A DNA stretch of 33,042 nt from Burkholderiales bacterium (lineage in GTDB: Bacteria; Pseudomonadota; Gammaproteobacteria; Burkholderiales; Burkholderiaceae_C), in NCBI GenBank assembly GCA_947372465.1, contig CANBTT010000033.1, forward strand, positions 1-33,042, read 5' to 3'. Positions 8,548 through 17,000 of this stretch are shown one piece after another; the stretch's first letter is position 1, and each line of letters opens with the position of its first letter. The notes below the pieces were generated by a model that was not told the origin of the DNA, did not search any database, and saw nothing but the letters and a program-made list of their open reading frames with translations. Made by a program: the position numbers and the translations under genes.

Positions 8548-8576
8548 AGCTGAGCCCTGCAGACAAAAGCTCAGCT
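8548..8576. terminator. Hairpin between convergent genes, possible terminator
   Basis: AGCTGAGC (8548-8555) and GCTCAGCT (8569-8576) are a perfect 8-bp inverted repeat around a 13-nt loop, between the 3' ends of the NlpC/P60 and ParB-like genes and overlapping the latter's stop codon. There is no U-tract on either side, so intrinsic termination is only a possibility. Confidence 0.3.
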
Positions 8577-9194
8577 CGGATCGCTCTTGCCACCACTCCA
8601 GCCGGGCAAATAACTCGCTTGCGTTTTCTTCGCCAGTTTGACCGCCTCTTTGAGCGCTTTGTCCATGGATTGCCCAAGCAAGTCTTTGTCGACAAGACCT
8701 CTGAAATAGTCGGCCCACAAGAATTCACTGTAAGGGGTGATGTCTTTGGCAAAGGCGCCGTGTTTTCTTGCAAGTCCCGCAAGACTTCTGTAGGGGTCGT
8801 CTTTGAGGTCCGCAATGGTTTTAGGAATTTTCTTGAAGTCGACCCGTTTGCCATCTCGGTCAAAGGGATGTGCCCACTGATGGAACTCCATCACTCGCCA
8901 AAAGGTGAGCTCATCGAGCCAAGAGAGGTCTTTGAGAATGGTGAGCAACACACGTTCTTGGCCCTCTTCAAACAAAGCCACCCCCAAGTGATGGTGATCA
9001 ATGATGAAGTGCTGTTTTTTGGGGCCGACGATGGTTGGAAACCAGTGCTGCTCAATCAAGGCCTCGCGTTTTTTGCCCGACAAGGCTCGCCACTCCTCTC
9101 GCTTGTTGTAGACCTCTTGGTAGCCAATGCTGCATTGAGTGGGCCTAAGAGAGGAGAGCTCGGCTTTGATGATGTGGTGATGGACGGGTCTCAT
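8571..9194 (-). CDS. ParB-like nuclease-domain protein (ParBc_2 type), orphan
   Basis: This 207-residue protein resembles the ParB-like family of PF08857 (putative ParB-like nuclease). An N-terminal ParB-type module contains SIGYQEVYNKREEW and the motif FIIDHHHLGVAL at about 63-74, whose DHHH occupies the place of the nucleotide-binding GxxR region of ParB. The remainder is helical, with the aromatic-rich WRVMEFHQWAHPFD. Function in this family is not established. It has no ParA partner, no parS-like repeats nearby and no HTH that I can see, so a chromosome-partitioning role is unlikely. No Shine-Dalgarno sequence precedes the ATG at 9194. The terminator at 9264-9304 separates it from the next upstream gene, so it is probably transcribed alone. 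Confidence 0.72.
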   Translation of the reverse strand: MRPVHHHIIKAELSSLRPTQCSIGYQEVYNKREEWRALSGKKREALIEQHWFPTIVGPKKQHFIIDHHHLGVALFEEGQERVLLTILKDLSWLDELTFWRVMEFHQWAHPFDRDGKRVDFKKIPKTIADLKDDPYRSLAGLARKHGAFAKDITPYSEFLWADYFRGLVDKDLLGQSMDKALKEAVKLAKKTQASYLPGWSGGKSDPS

Positions 9195-9263
9195 GGGGGG
9201 ATGGGTTCGATTGAAGGGGACTCAATGTTTGAGAGGACAAAATTCCAAGCGCAATGATCGCAC

Positions 9264-9312
9264 AAAAAAAGAAAAGCGCAGCGCCATAGAAGACGCCGCG
9301 CTTTGCTTTTTT
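9264..9312. terminator. Bidirectional-looking intrinsic terminator
   Basis: A stem of 11 bp with one mismatch (9273-9283 pairing with 9294-9304, loop 9284-9293) is flanked by seven A on the left (9264-9270) and six T on the right (9307-9312). On the minus strand it sits about 57 nt after the decarboxylase-like gene and would end that operon. The right T-tract would also stop plus-strand transcription. Confidence 0.8.
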
Positions 9313-9360
9313 GTCAACACAGCCAAAGGCACAAGTGCGCTTGGGTGTGTTCGCGTTTTT

Positions 9361-10353
9361 TTAAATCTTGAAGGCCTCAAGCGCCTCAGGCGCAAAGAGG
9401 TCTTGCACATTGAGCTTCTTGGGCGAGAGGCCTTGCTCATGGTGGTAGCGTGTGAACGTTTCAAGCGTTTTCAAATTCTTCTCTAAACCATAGGGCCACC
9501 AGTCATCACCAAATTCGCGCTTGGTCTCCTCAACCTGTGCGGTCAAGTGCGGCAACATGGTTTTCAAGGCCGCGGTCTCGTTCAAGGCTTCATAGGTCAT
9601 TTTTTGAGACTCGATGAATGCTTTGGTCAAGGACTGCGCAATCCAGCGATTGGCCTCATAGACTTCGCGCCGGATCACGACCGTGTGCATGATGGGGAAA
9701 ATCTGTGTCTCGCGGTAGTAGTTGCGCTCGACCTCTTGGTAATTTTCAAACAAGCGCTTCACGCGGCCATCCCCTTTGAGAAAGGAGGAGGGCATTCTGG
9801 CGGTGTACAACGCATCGATCTCACCGTCGTAGAGCATTTGCGTGAGGGTTTGATGGGGCTCAATGGGGGAGACTTTGATGTTGTCAGGCAACTTCAGGCT
9901 CATTTTTTCAATGCGGCCGGGCTCCTCTTCGCCACCAAACAAATAGGGTTGCGCATCGATGGGCACACCATAATGGTCTTGCAAAATGCCACGAATCCAG
10001 ACCGGTGCGGTCATTTGGTATTCGGGAGAGGCGATTTTTTTGCCGATCAGGTCTTTGGCTTCCTTGATGCCGCTGTTGGCATTGACATAGATGCAAGAGT
10101 GCCTGAAAAAGCGAGACGGGAAAATGGGCAAAGCGATGAACGGTCTGTCGGGTTTGGACAAGGTCACGCAGTAAGAGGACAAGGACATCTCGGCCACATC
10201 GAACTCCCTAAAGCGAGCCATCCGAAAGAAGGTCTCTTCTACGGGGAGGTTCAGGTAATTCAGATCAATGCCGTCTACCTTCACGCGCCCGTCCATCAAC
10301 GCTCTCGTGCGATCGTAGTCCCAGCACGCAAAGCTTAATTGAAGTCGATTCAT
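9361..10353 (-). CDS. 4,5-dihydroxyphthalate decarboxylase-like protein
   Basis: This 330-residue protein resembles the group annotated as 4,5-dihydroxyphthalate decarboxylase (Pht5/OphC-like), which has a periplasmic-binding-protein type II fold. Typical segments are FACWDYDRTRAL at the start, DVAEMSLSSY (~53-62), FIALPIFPSRFFRHS and DGEIDALYTARMPSSF. It has no signal peptide, so it is cytoplasmic, unlike true binding proteins. Many members have no proven decarboxylase activity. AGGAG at 10364-10368, inside the end of the upstream Bug gene, serves as ribosome binding site, and only 7 nt separate the two genes, so they form one operon. A receptor plus a decarboxylase-like protein suggests uptake and processing of an aromatic dicarboxylate such as a phthalate, which is an inference from context. 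Confidence 0.78.
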   Translation of the reverse strand: MNRLQLSFACWDYDRTRALMDGRVKVDGIDLNYLNLPVEETFFRMARFREFDVAEMSLSSYCVTLSKPDRPFIALPIFPSRFFRHSCIYVNANSGIKEAKDLIGKKIASPEYQMTAPVWIRGILQDHYGVPIDAQPYLFGGEEEPGRIEKMSLKLPDNIKVSPIEPHQTLTQMLYDGEIDALYTARMPSSFLKGDGRVKRLFENYQEVERNYYRETQIFPIMHTVVIRREVYEANRWIAQSLTKAFIESQKMTYEALNETAALKTMLPHLTAQVEETKREFGDDWWPYGLEKNLKTLETFTRYHHEQGLSPKKLNVQDLFAPEALEAFKI

Positions 10354-10360
10354 TTCTTGT

Positions 10361-11389
10361 TTACTCCTGTTGAATATGTGCGTCTCGCACGATTTTTGTC
10401 ATTCTTGAAATTTCTTGATCCAGTGCGAGCGCAAACTCCGTGGCGCTCCCACCGACCGCCTCAATGCCTGCCAGGCTCAAAGCGTGAATCACTTCGGGCA
10501 TTTTAGCGACGGCGGCCATCTCTTGACCGATGCGCTCGATCAGGGCTGGAGGGCTTGCTTTGGCAGCCAACAAACCAATCACAGGCGCCAAGTCATACCC
10601 AGAAATGATCTCTCCCATGGCCGGTGTGCTGGGCTCTTGCTCAGAGCGCTTGGATGCGTTGTTTGCCACCAATTTGACTTGTCCCGATTTGACAAACCCA
10701 GACAAGGAGGGGAGTGCAGCAAAGGCCATGTCCACTTGACCACCCACCAAAGCGGGCACCGATTGGCCTGAGCCTTTGAAGGGAATGTGGGTGATGTCCA
10801 AGGAGAGCGCTGTTTTGATCGCCTCCATGGACAGGTGATGTGTGCTACCAACGCCTGAGGAACCGTAGGACAGGCTGCCTGGTTTGGCTTTGGCCAGCGC
10901 CACCAGCTCCTTGAAGTTAGACACCCCCGTTTTGGGATGCACGGCCAAGTAAAGCGGAGCGCGTGCCGCAAAAGAGGCGGCGACGATATCGCGCTTGTAC
11001 TCGTAGCTCACGCTCTTGTAGATCAAAGGATTGATGGAAAAGCTCGATCCATCGGTGCACAAAAACGTGTACCCATCAGCAGGTGCAGACATCACCGCTT
11101 GAACAGCCAGCAAGCCATTGGCGCCGGGTTTGTTCTCGACCACCACGGCTTGGCCCAGTCGCTCAGTGAGGCGTTGTGCATAAATGCGAGCGACCGTGTC
11201 GGGCAAGCCACCGGCTGCGTGGGTGATGATGATTTTGATGGGTTTGCTAGGGTAGTTGCTGCTTTGCGCAAAGGCATCGGGCACACAAGTCGCGCCGATC
11301 AAAGACAAGCTGAACACCAGACTGCGTCTTTTTGATTCATCTGCGATGGCACGCTGCGAGGGCAAAACAGGAGAAAGGCTCTTTTTCAT
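10361..11389 (-). CDS. Bug/TctC-family tripartite tricarboxylate transporter substrate-binding protein
   Basis: This 342-residue protein is a periplasmic solute receptor for TTT-type transporters, which take up di- and tricarboxylates and aromatic acids. After a signal sequence (SKRRSLVFSLSLIGA ... DAFAQ) the mature protein starts SSNYPSKPIKIIITHAAGG, followed by VVVENKPGANG and ADGYTFL, the hallmark segments of the family. The frame is open upstream to 11512, but the ATG at 11389 follows GGAG by 7 nt and gives a normal signal peptide. It is the first gene of an operon with the decarboxylase-like protein. No TctA or TctB membrane gene is nearby, so it must share a transporter encoded elsewhere. 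Confidence 0.93.
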   Translation of the reverse strand: MKKSLSPVLPSQRAIADESKRRSLVFSLSLIGATCVPDAFAQSSNYPSKPIKIIITHAAGGLPDTVARIYAQRLTERLGQAVVVENKPGANGLLAVQAVMSAPADGYTFLCTDGSSFSINPLIYKSVSYEYKRDIVAASFAARAPLYLAVHPKTGVSNFKELVALAKAKPGSLSYGSSGVGSTHHLSMEAIKTALSLDITHIPFKGSGQSVPALVGGQVDMAFAALPSLSGFVKSGQVKLVANNASKRSEQEPSTPAMGEIISGYDLAPVIGLLAAKASPPALIERIGQEMAAVAKMPEVIHALSLAGIEAVGGSATEFALALDQEISRMTKIVRDAHIQQE

Positions 11390-11816
11390 GGACGTGCTCC
11401 AAGTGGAATGGATCAGTTGGTGTTCAAAGCGGACCCAAAGGGGGGCGTTGAACGATGGGATCGAGGCGCTCAAGGGTGCCAAGTACAGGGCGCTTGAAGG
11501 CTTGAAGCTCAAGACAACTCAAAAGACGCTTTATTTTAACCCAGGCGCTCAAGGGCATTTTTGACAAGGGCGAGCGCGTCAAACGCAGCCCTTCCCGCAG
11601 GCCCCCACGACCCACGTGACCAGGCGACTAGGCGGCTAGGCGGCCAGGGTGTCGAGCCCTAGACTCAAAACGTTTGATTGCCGCTGGTTCGGATCTTGAA
11701 CTTTAAAGACCTGTCGATTGAGGGGCTATTGTCTTGCCCCGATCAATGAGTGAACTGTCATCAAAACAAGCATCTTGGTAATGTTCGAGCGAATGCCCTT
11801 GCCTAAGATAGGCTCC
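11390..11816. other. Non-coding gap of 427 bp
   Basis: No credible gene is visible between the divergent Bug gene and the first small secreted protein. At 11621-11644 there are three 8-bp units in tandem (CAGGCGAC, TAGGCGGC, TAGGCGGC), followed by a partial fourth. TAAGAT at 11804-11809 may be the -10 element of the next gene. A clear promoter for the Bug operon could not be picked out. Confidence 0.5.
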
Positions 11817-12107
11817 ATGAACGCCAAAGTCCTCTCCCTTCTATTGCTCGCTTTGCCAAGCGTTGCTTGTGCCATGGGCAACCCATGTGAGGAGGGTTTG
11901 AAAGGGGATGAAAAACTGCTGTGCAATGCCAAACGATCCATCAGCGTGAACGAGTGTGATCGGGGCAGCAATATGGAGTTCAAGATGTTTTGTGTGGCCG
12001 CTGTTCGCGCCCGCCAAAGAGACAATCTGTACGGCGTCAAACCCATGTCAGCAGCAAACACACGCATCATCACCTCATCTCCCATGAAGTACTTTTGGAT
12101 TAATTAA
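11817..12107 (+). CDS. Small secreted four-cysteine protein A (96 aa), unknown function
   Basis: I do not recognise a named family. From the ATG at 11817 the product begins with a clear Sec signal peptide (MNAKVLSLLLLALPSVACA, likely cut before MGNP). The mature part has exactly four Cys spaced C-X11-C-X10-C-X11-C, followed by VRARQRDNLYGVKP and a polar tail. The neighbouring gene at 12236 encodes a paralogue with identical Cys spacing, so the pair arose by duplication. Even Cys number and export suggest two disulfides in the periplasm. An upstream in-frame ATG at 11775 would bury the signal peptide and is unlikely. A candidate -10 (TAAGAT, 11804-11809) lies so close to the ATG that the leader would be very short. 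Confidence 0.7.
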   Translation: MNAKVLSLLLLALPSVACAMGNPCEEGLKGDEKLLCNAKRSISVNECDRGSNMEFKMFCVAAVRARQRDNLYGVKPMSAANTRIITSSPMKYFWIN

Positions 12108-12110
12108 TCC
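12097..12110. repeat. 14-bp perfect palindrome at the end of small protein A
   Basis: GGATTAATTAATCC is a perfect palindrome overlapping the stop codon. An AAGTACTT palindrome lies just upstream (12087-12094), and AAAGTACTTT recurs at 12176-12185 ahead of protein B. These could be regulatory or simply AT-rich chance matches. Confidence 0.3.
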
Positions 12111-12210
12111 TTTAGGGTTCATTTCCTTTCTTTTTTGATGTGTTTGTGTGCTCAAATGGGACGGTTCAGTTGAGAAAAGTACTTTGATGACAAGAAAGTA
12201 ATGTGCTTGG

Positions 12211-12226
12211 GTGACGGTTTTGTCAC
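12211..12226. promoter_or_regulatory. Inverted repeat GTGAC-N6-GTCAC upstream of small protein B
   Basis: The two 5-bp arms are perfect, and the site ends 10 nt before the ATG at 12236, a good place for an operator. It resembles a Crp/Fnr site, but the GTGA and TCAC cores are 8 bp apart instead of 6, so it is not a standard one. Confidence 0.3.
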
Positions 12227-12235
12227 AATGGGTGC

Positions 12236-12496
12236 ATGTTCCAAAAAGCTTTGCTCACCCTGACGCTTCTTGCGCCCATGTTTGCCATGGCGGTTGGGGA
12301 CGAGTGCATCAATGAAGCGAATGAACAATTGAAGCTGATGTGCAAAGCCAAGAACCACGCTTCTGCAGGCTACTGCGACAAAATCACCTCCATGGGCACA
12401 CGCATGGAGTGCATCTTGTTGGTCAGAAACCGCCAGCGAGAAATCAATTGGGCCGCGCCAAAGCCCAAAGTGCTGCCCCCGCCGATTCAAAACTAG
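12236..12496 (+). CDS. Small secreted four-cysteine protein B (86 aa), paralogue of A
   Basis: The function is unknown. A Sec signal peptide (MFQKALLTLTLLAPMFAMA, likely cut before VGDEC) precedes a short mature domain with four Cys spaced C-X11-C-X10-C-X11-C, exactly as in the gene at 11817. Other shared positions are L-x-C-x-AK, the Cys-Asp pair (CDK versus CDR), two Met near the fourth Cys, and VR-x-RQR followed by a KP segment. The Pro-rich end (KPKVLPPPIQN) differs from A. Both genes are on the plus strand, 128 bp apart, with promoter-like and palindromic elements between them, so they may be expressed separately. A hairpin (12493-12514) overlaps the stop codon but has no T-tract. Confidence 0.72.
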   Translation: MFQKALLTLTLLAPMFAMAVGDECINEANEQLKLMCKAKNHASAGYCDKITSMGTRMECILLVRNRQREINWAAPKPKVLPPPIQN

Positions 12497-12689
12497 GCAC
12501 CCTTTGTGGCCTAGGGTTAGACCTGATTCGTGCTTTTAATTCATCCCTAGAATCGAATCACTGCGAAAAACATCCCGCCATGGGTTGTTGTGCTTGGTCC
12601 ACAATGGGTCAAGTCCCAAGGGGCCACCTAGCCCTCTCGGGTCGCTTTGCCGCAATATAAAAACTAGACATTTGAATCAAAGGACTTTC

Positions 12690-13913
12690 ATGAAATGTAT
12701 CGCTAAATCGGTGGGCAAAGCCACCGCGTTGGTCAAGACATCCGTCTTGCTTTTGGGTTTGTTGGGTGTGCACTTCACCCTGCAAGCGCAGTCCAACCCC
12801 CCCATTCGCATCGGTAGCACGTTGGCGCTGACAGGCCCATTGTCCTCCACGGGCGTTGTGCACAAGTTGGCCGGTGAGATCGCTGTCGAAGACATCAACA
12901 AGCGCGGCGGTCTTTTGGGCCGGCGCGTAGAGTGGGTCTTAAAGGACGATCAATCCAAGCCCGAAATGGCCAGAACCCTTTACGAGCAACTGCTCAACAG
13001 CGACAAGGTGGATTTGCTCATGGGCCCCTACGCAACGGGCGCCATTTTGTCGGCTTTCGTTGTGGCCGAGAGATACAACAAAGTGCTCATACATCACACC
13101 TTTGGTATTCCAAATCAAGCCAAGTACGACAAGCAGTTCCCCGCCTGGGCGCTTGGCTCCAATCCAGATAAAACGGTGCCCAATACGGTGTTTGATGCGA
13201 TGGCCTCTTTGCCCAAGCCGCCCAAAACCATTGCGATTGTGACCAGCAAGTTCCCATCCGTCTTTTTCTTGTCCGCTGGCGCACGTGAAGTGGCCAAGCA
13301 ACGTGGATTGCAAGAAGTGTTGTATTTGGAGTGGGATTTTGGCAACCGTGACTTCGCACCGATTGCGTCCAGGATCAAAGACGCCAAGCCTGACCTCTTG
13401 TGGGTGGGCGACATTGGTGCTGAGGGCAACCAGATATTAGAGGCCATGAAGAAAATTGATTATGTGCCTCCACTTCACACACACGTGTACCCCTCTCCTG
13501 GGATCATGGCGGCGGCTCCTGAGGCGCAAGGCAGCTTTGCCATTTCTCCATTTGAAGAGCATCTGCCCTTCACCAAGAACAAAGGTGCTGAATCTTTCAT
13601 CAAAGCCTTTGATGAAAGAGCCAAGCAAGCCGGTTTGCCTTACACGCGCGTAGAGGTGCAAGCGGCCAGTTCATTCACCGCATGGCAAATGCTGGAAGCG
13701 GCGGTGACTGCAACGAAGAGCTTGAACGACGACGCCATTGCAAAGTGGCTCAAGACCAACAAGGTCGATGCGATCACGGGCCGCCTGCGCTTTGATGGCC
13801 CCAACAACTATGGCGACGACTTGATGCACGTCAAGCAGTTGCAAAATGGTCAGTGGCTTGTGGTCTGGCCTAAAAACTTGGCCGCTCCAGGTGCCAAGAT
13901 GCAGACCCAATAA
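12690..13913 (+). CDS. Branched-chain amino-acid-type ABC transporter substrate-binding protein (LivJ-like)
   Basis: This 407-residue periplasmic receptor has a type I binding-protein fold. A signal peptide (TSVLLLGLLGVHFTLQAQ) is followed by IRIGSTLALTGPLSSTG, the canonical start of the LivJ/LivK and amide/urea-binding group. Then come INKRGGLLGRRVEWVLKDDQSKPEMA and a later FDGPNNYGDD segment. In Burkholderiales many such receptors bind aromatic or other carboxylic acids, so the ligand is open. The start ATG at 12690 has AAAGGA 5 nt upstream; the frame extends to 12585 without a ribosome binding site. TATAAA at 12656-12661 could be a -10. No LivHMGF genes are adjacent, so it is an orphan receptor. 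A strong terminator follows. Confidence 0.92.
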   Translation: MKCIAKSVGKATALVKTSVLLLGLLGVHFTLQAQSNPPIRIGSTLALTGPLSSTGVVHKLAGEIAVEDINKRGGLLGRRVEWVLKDDQSKPEMARTLYEQLLNSDKVDLLMGPYATGAILSAFVVAERYNKVLIHHTFGIPNQAKYDKQFPAWALGSNPDKTVPNTVFDAMASLPKPPKTIAIVTSKFPSVFFLSAGAREVAKQRGLQEVLYLEWDFGNRDFAPIASRIKDAKPDLLWVGDIGAEGNQILEAMKKIDYVPPLHTHVYPSPGIMAAAPEAQGSFAISPFEEHLPFTKNKGAESFIKAFDERAKQAGLPYTRVEVQAASSFTAWQMLEAAVTATKSLNDDAIAKWLKTNKVDAITGRLRFDGPNNYGDDLMHVKQLQNGQWLVVWPKNLAAPGAKMQTQ

Positions 13914-13935
13914 AGCAGCGAAGATTTGAACTGCG

Positions 13936-13971
13936 AGCCCCCGAAATCCAATGGTTTCGGGGGCTTTTTTT
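13936..13971 (+). terminator. Intrinsic terminator of the LivJ-like gene
   Basis: AGCCCCCGAAA (13936-13946) pairs perfectly with TTTCGGGGGCT (13955-13965) around an 8-nt loop, and a run of seven T (13965-13971) follows. It lies 23 nt after the LivJ-like stop codon, so that gene is a single transcription unit. Confidence 0.93.
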
Positions 13972-14035
13972 ATGGGGAAAGCCCATCAAGCCCAGGGGCG
14001 AACCTGGGCACAGGCGTCACGCAAAATTTGCTGGC

Positions 14036-17000
14036 TCAATCCTGCCTTTTGGGGTTTTCAGGCCCTGAGAACCATGCAACATAGAGTGCAGGCAGAACCA
14101 CCAAGGTCAGCAGCGTGGCCGTGATCAAGCCGCCAATCACAACGATGGCCAGTGGGCGCTGCGTTTCAGCACCAATTTCTTGACTCAAAGCCATGGGCAA
14201 CAAGCCAAATGCGGCCAACAAAGCGGTCATTAAAACCGTTCTCAAGCGTTGAATGGAGCCTTCCTTGACCGCATCCAAAACATTCAAACCCGCTGAGCGC
14301 AATTGTTGAAAAACGGACAACATCACCACGCCGTTTAAAACGGCTTGGCCTGACAGAGCAATGAAGCCAATGGCCGCGGACACCGACAAGGGAATGCGCA
14401 GCACCCACAGCGCAACAAATCCACCAATCAGTGCCAAGGGGACATTGATCAAGATGAGTGAGGCCGTTTTGACAGAGTTGAACGCATTGAACAAAAGCAA
14501 GAAGATCAATAGCAAAGACACGGGCACCACCAAGGTCAGTCTTTTCATGGCCCGCTCTTGGTTTTCAAACTCACCAGACCAACTCACGGTGTAGGTGTCT
14601 GGAATCTTGACGTTTTGCGCGACCTTTGCCTTCATGTCCGAGACAATGGAGCCCATGTCCCGGCCCTTGATGAAGATGCCAATGGCCATTGTGCGCCGGC
14701 CCGCTTCACGGGCAATGTTCATCGCCCCAGATGCTTGTCGAATATCGGCCAATGTGCCCAAAGTGGTGTAGCCACCATTGGCCATCAAAACGGGTGTGTT
14801 GGGCAAGTTGCTGATGGCGCGACCATCCTCTTTGAGCCTGACCGCTGCGGCAAATTTCTTCTCGCCTTCCCAAATGTAGGTGGCCACTTTGCCCGCAAGG
14901 GCGGCTTCAATCACGTCTTGAATATCGCTCACATTGATCCCTAAGCGCGCAGCCCGCTCTCGTTTGATGTCAATCACCAATTGGGGCAACTCGCCCAGAC
15001 GGTCAACCTCTGCGCGCTGAATGCCTGGAATTTGCTTGAACTCGCGGCGCATGGCTTCAACCGTGTTTTTCAAGTCTGTTAAATCGTCGCCTGCGACTTT
15101 GACGACAATTTGCCCTTTGATTTGAGAGATCGATTCCAAGACGTTGTCTCGAATGGGTTGAGAAAACGCTGGATCAACACCAGGGATGACAGACAAACGC
15201 GCATCCATCTCTTCAATCAATTGGTCGCGCGTCAAGCCTTTGCGCCACTCTTCGTGGGGTTTGACATCCACAAAGACCTCGGCCATGCTGAGTGTTTTGG
15301 GATCGGTCCCGTCTTCTGGTTGTCCCGCTTTGGAGACGACCGTCCTCACCTCGGGAATGGTTTGCAAGGCACGCCGTGCAAGGCGCAAAATTTTTGTGGC
15401 CTCTTCTTGTGAAACACTGGACGGTAAATCCCAGTTGACCCAAAAGGTGCCTTCATTGAGTTCGGGTAAAAATTCAGACCCCAATCTGGACGCGGCGCCT
15501 AAGGCCAACAAGAAGGCAGCGGCAGCCATCATCATCACTTTTCTTCTGTGCTCGATGGCCCAATTCAAAATGGGTTTGTAGATGTTTTTGGCAACGCTGA
15601 CGACCTTGTTGTCATCGTGCGGCAACTTGGAGCGAAGCGTCCAATAGGCGATCAAAGGGACCAAGGTCAATGAAAAAATCAAGGAACCAATCAATGCCAT
15701 GGTGACAGACAGGGCCATCGGTTGAAAGATGCGACCTTCGTGGCGCTGCAGCGCAAAAATGGGAATGTGCGCGGCAATGATGATCAACATGGAAAAAAGA
15801 GTTGGGCGGCCGACCTCGTTGGTGGCGTCCGTGATCACGGCTTGGCGCTCTTTTTCACCCATGCCTTCGCCGCGTTGCGCGAGTCGGTGCATCACGTTCT
15901 CAATCACAATCACGGCACCATCCACAATGATGCCGAAATCCATCGCGCCCAGGCTCAACAAGTTGGCGGGGACGCCCATGATTTTGAGCCCCATGAAGGT
16001 GCCGAGCAAGGCCAATGGAATGACCACCACAACGGCCAAGCTGGCTCTGATGTTGGAGAGAAATAGATACAGAACCAGTCCCACCAAAATGGCGCCTTCT
16101 AGCAAATTCCTAAAGACCGTTGAGAGGGTCTTGCCCATCAACCACGTTCGATCGTAAAAGGGCACGATCTCAACGCCTTGCGGTAAACCCCGTTGATTGA
16201 GTTGTGCAATTTTTTCTTTGACGTTTTTCAAAACCTGAGAGGGGTTTTCACCTTTTCTCATGATCACAATGCCAACAACTGCATCGTCTTCCCCGTCTTG
16301 ACCCGTGATGCCCAGCCTTGGAACAGCGCCCAATTTCACCTGTGCAACGTCACGAATCAAAATGGGCGTTCCATTGCTGGAGCCCAAGACAATTTGTCCA
16401 ATTTCTTCCGCCGAGCTCAGCAGGCCAATGCCACGAATGGCAAATTGTTGCGAGCCTTGGGCAACATAACTGCCACCAGCGTTTGAATTGCCGCGTCCAA
16501 GCGCATCCAAAAGATTTTGGAAGGTCAGCTTAAAAGCCCTTAATTTATCCAAGTCAGGCTGGACTTCATACTGCTTGATGAAGCCACCCATGGCAACCAC
16601 ATCGGCAACGCCTGGGACTTGGCGCAGGTTTTTCTCAATGACCCAGTCCTGTAGGGTTCTGAGGTCTGTGGCCGTTTGGCCATTGCCCTTGACCCTGTAG
16701 CGCATGATTTCACCCACTGGCGTGGCGTTGGGCGTGATGTTGACCTGAGAGCCCGCGGGCAGGTCAACTGCACTGAGGCGCTCATTGACTTGTTGACGCG
16801 CTAAATTCACATCGGTCTTGTCGTCATAGGTGATGACGGTGTAGGACAGTCCAAATTGCGTGTGAGAGAACAAACGAATGGAGTTGGGCAGACCGGAGAG
16901 GGCCGCCTCTAAGGGAAGCGTCACTTGTTTTTCAACTTCCTCAGCCGCGCGACCTGGGTAAAGTGCGATCACCGTGACTTGCGTGTCGGTGACGTCGGGA

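Noticed and set aside
8571-9194. Chromosome or plasmid partitioning locus
   Set aside because: There is no ParA, no HTH and no parS-like repeats; the ParB similarity is limited to the nuclease-like module.
11621-11652. Three tandem 8-bp units (CAGGCGAC, TAGGCGGC, TAGGCGGC) as a possible iteron or CRISPR-like array
   Set aside because: There are only three short units, without spacers or nearby replication or Cas genes. It is best read as a small slippage repeat.
12211-12227. Standard Crp site (TGTGA-N6-TCACA)
   Set aside because: The half-site cores are 8 bp apart and the left flank does not match, so it is listed only as an uncharacterised inverted repeat.
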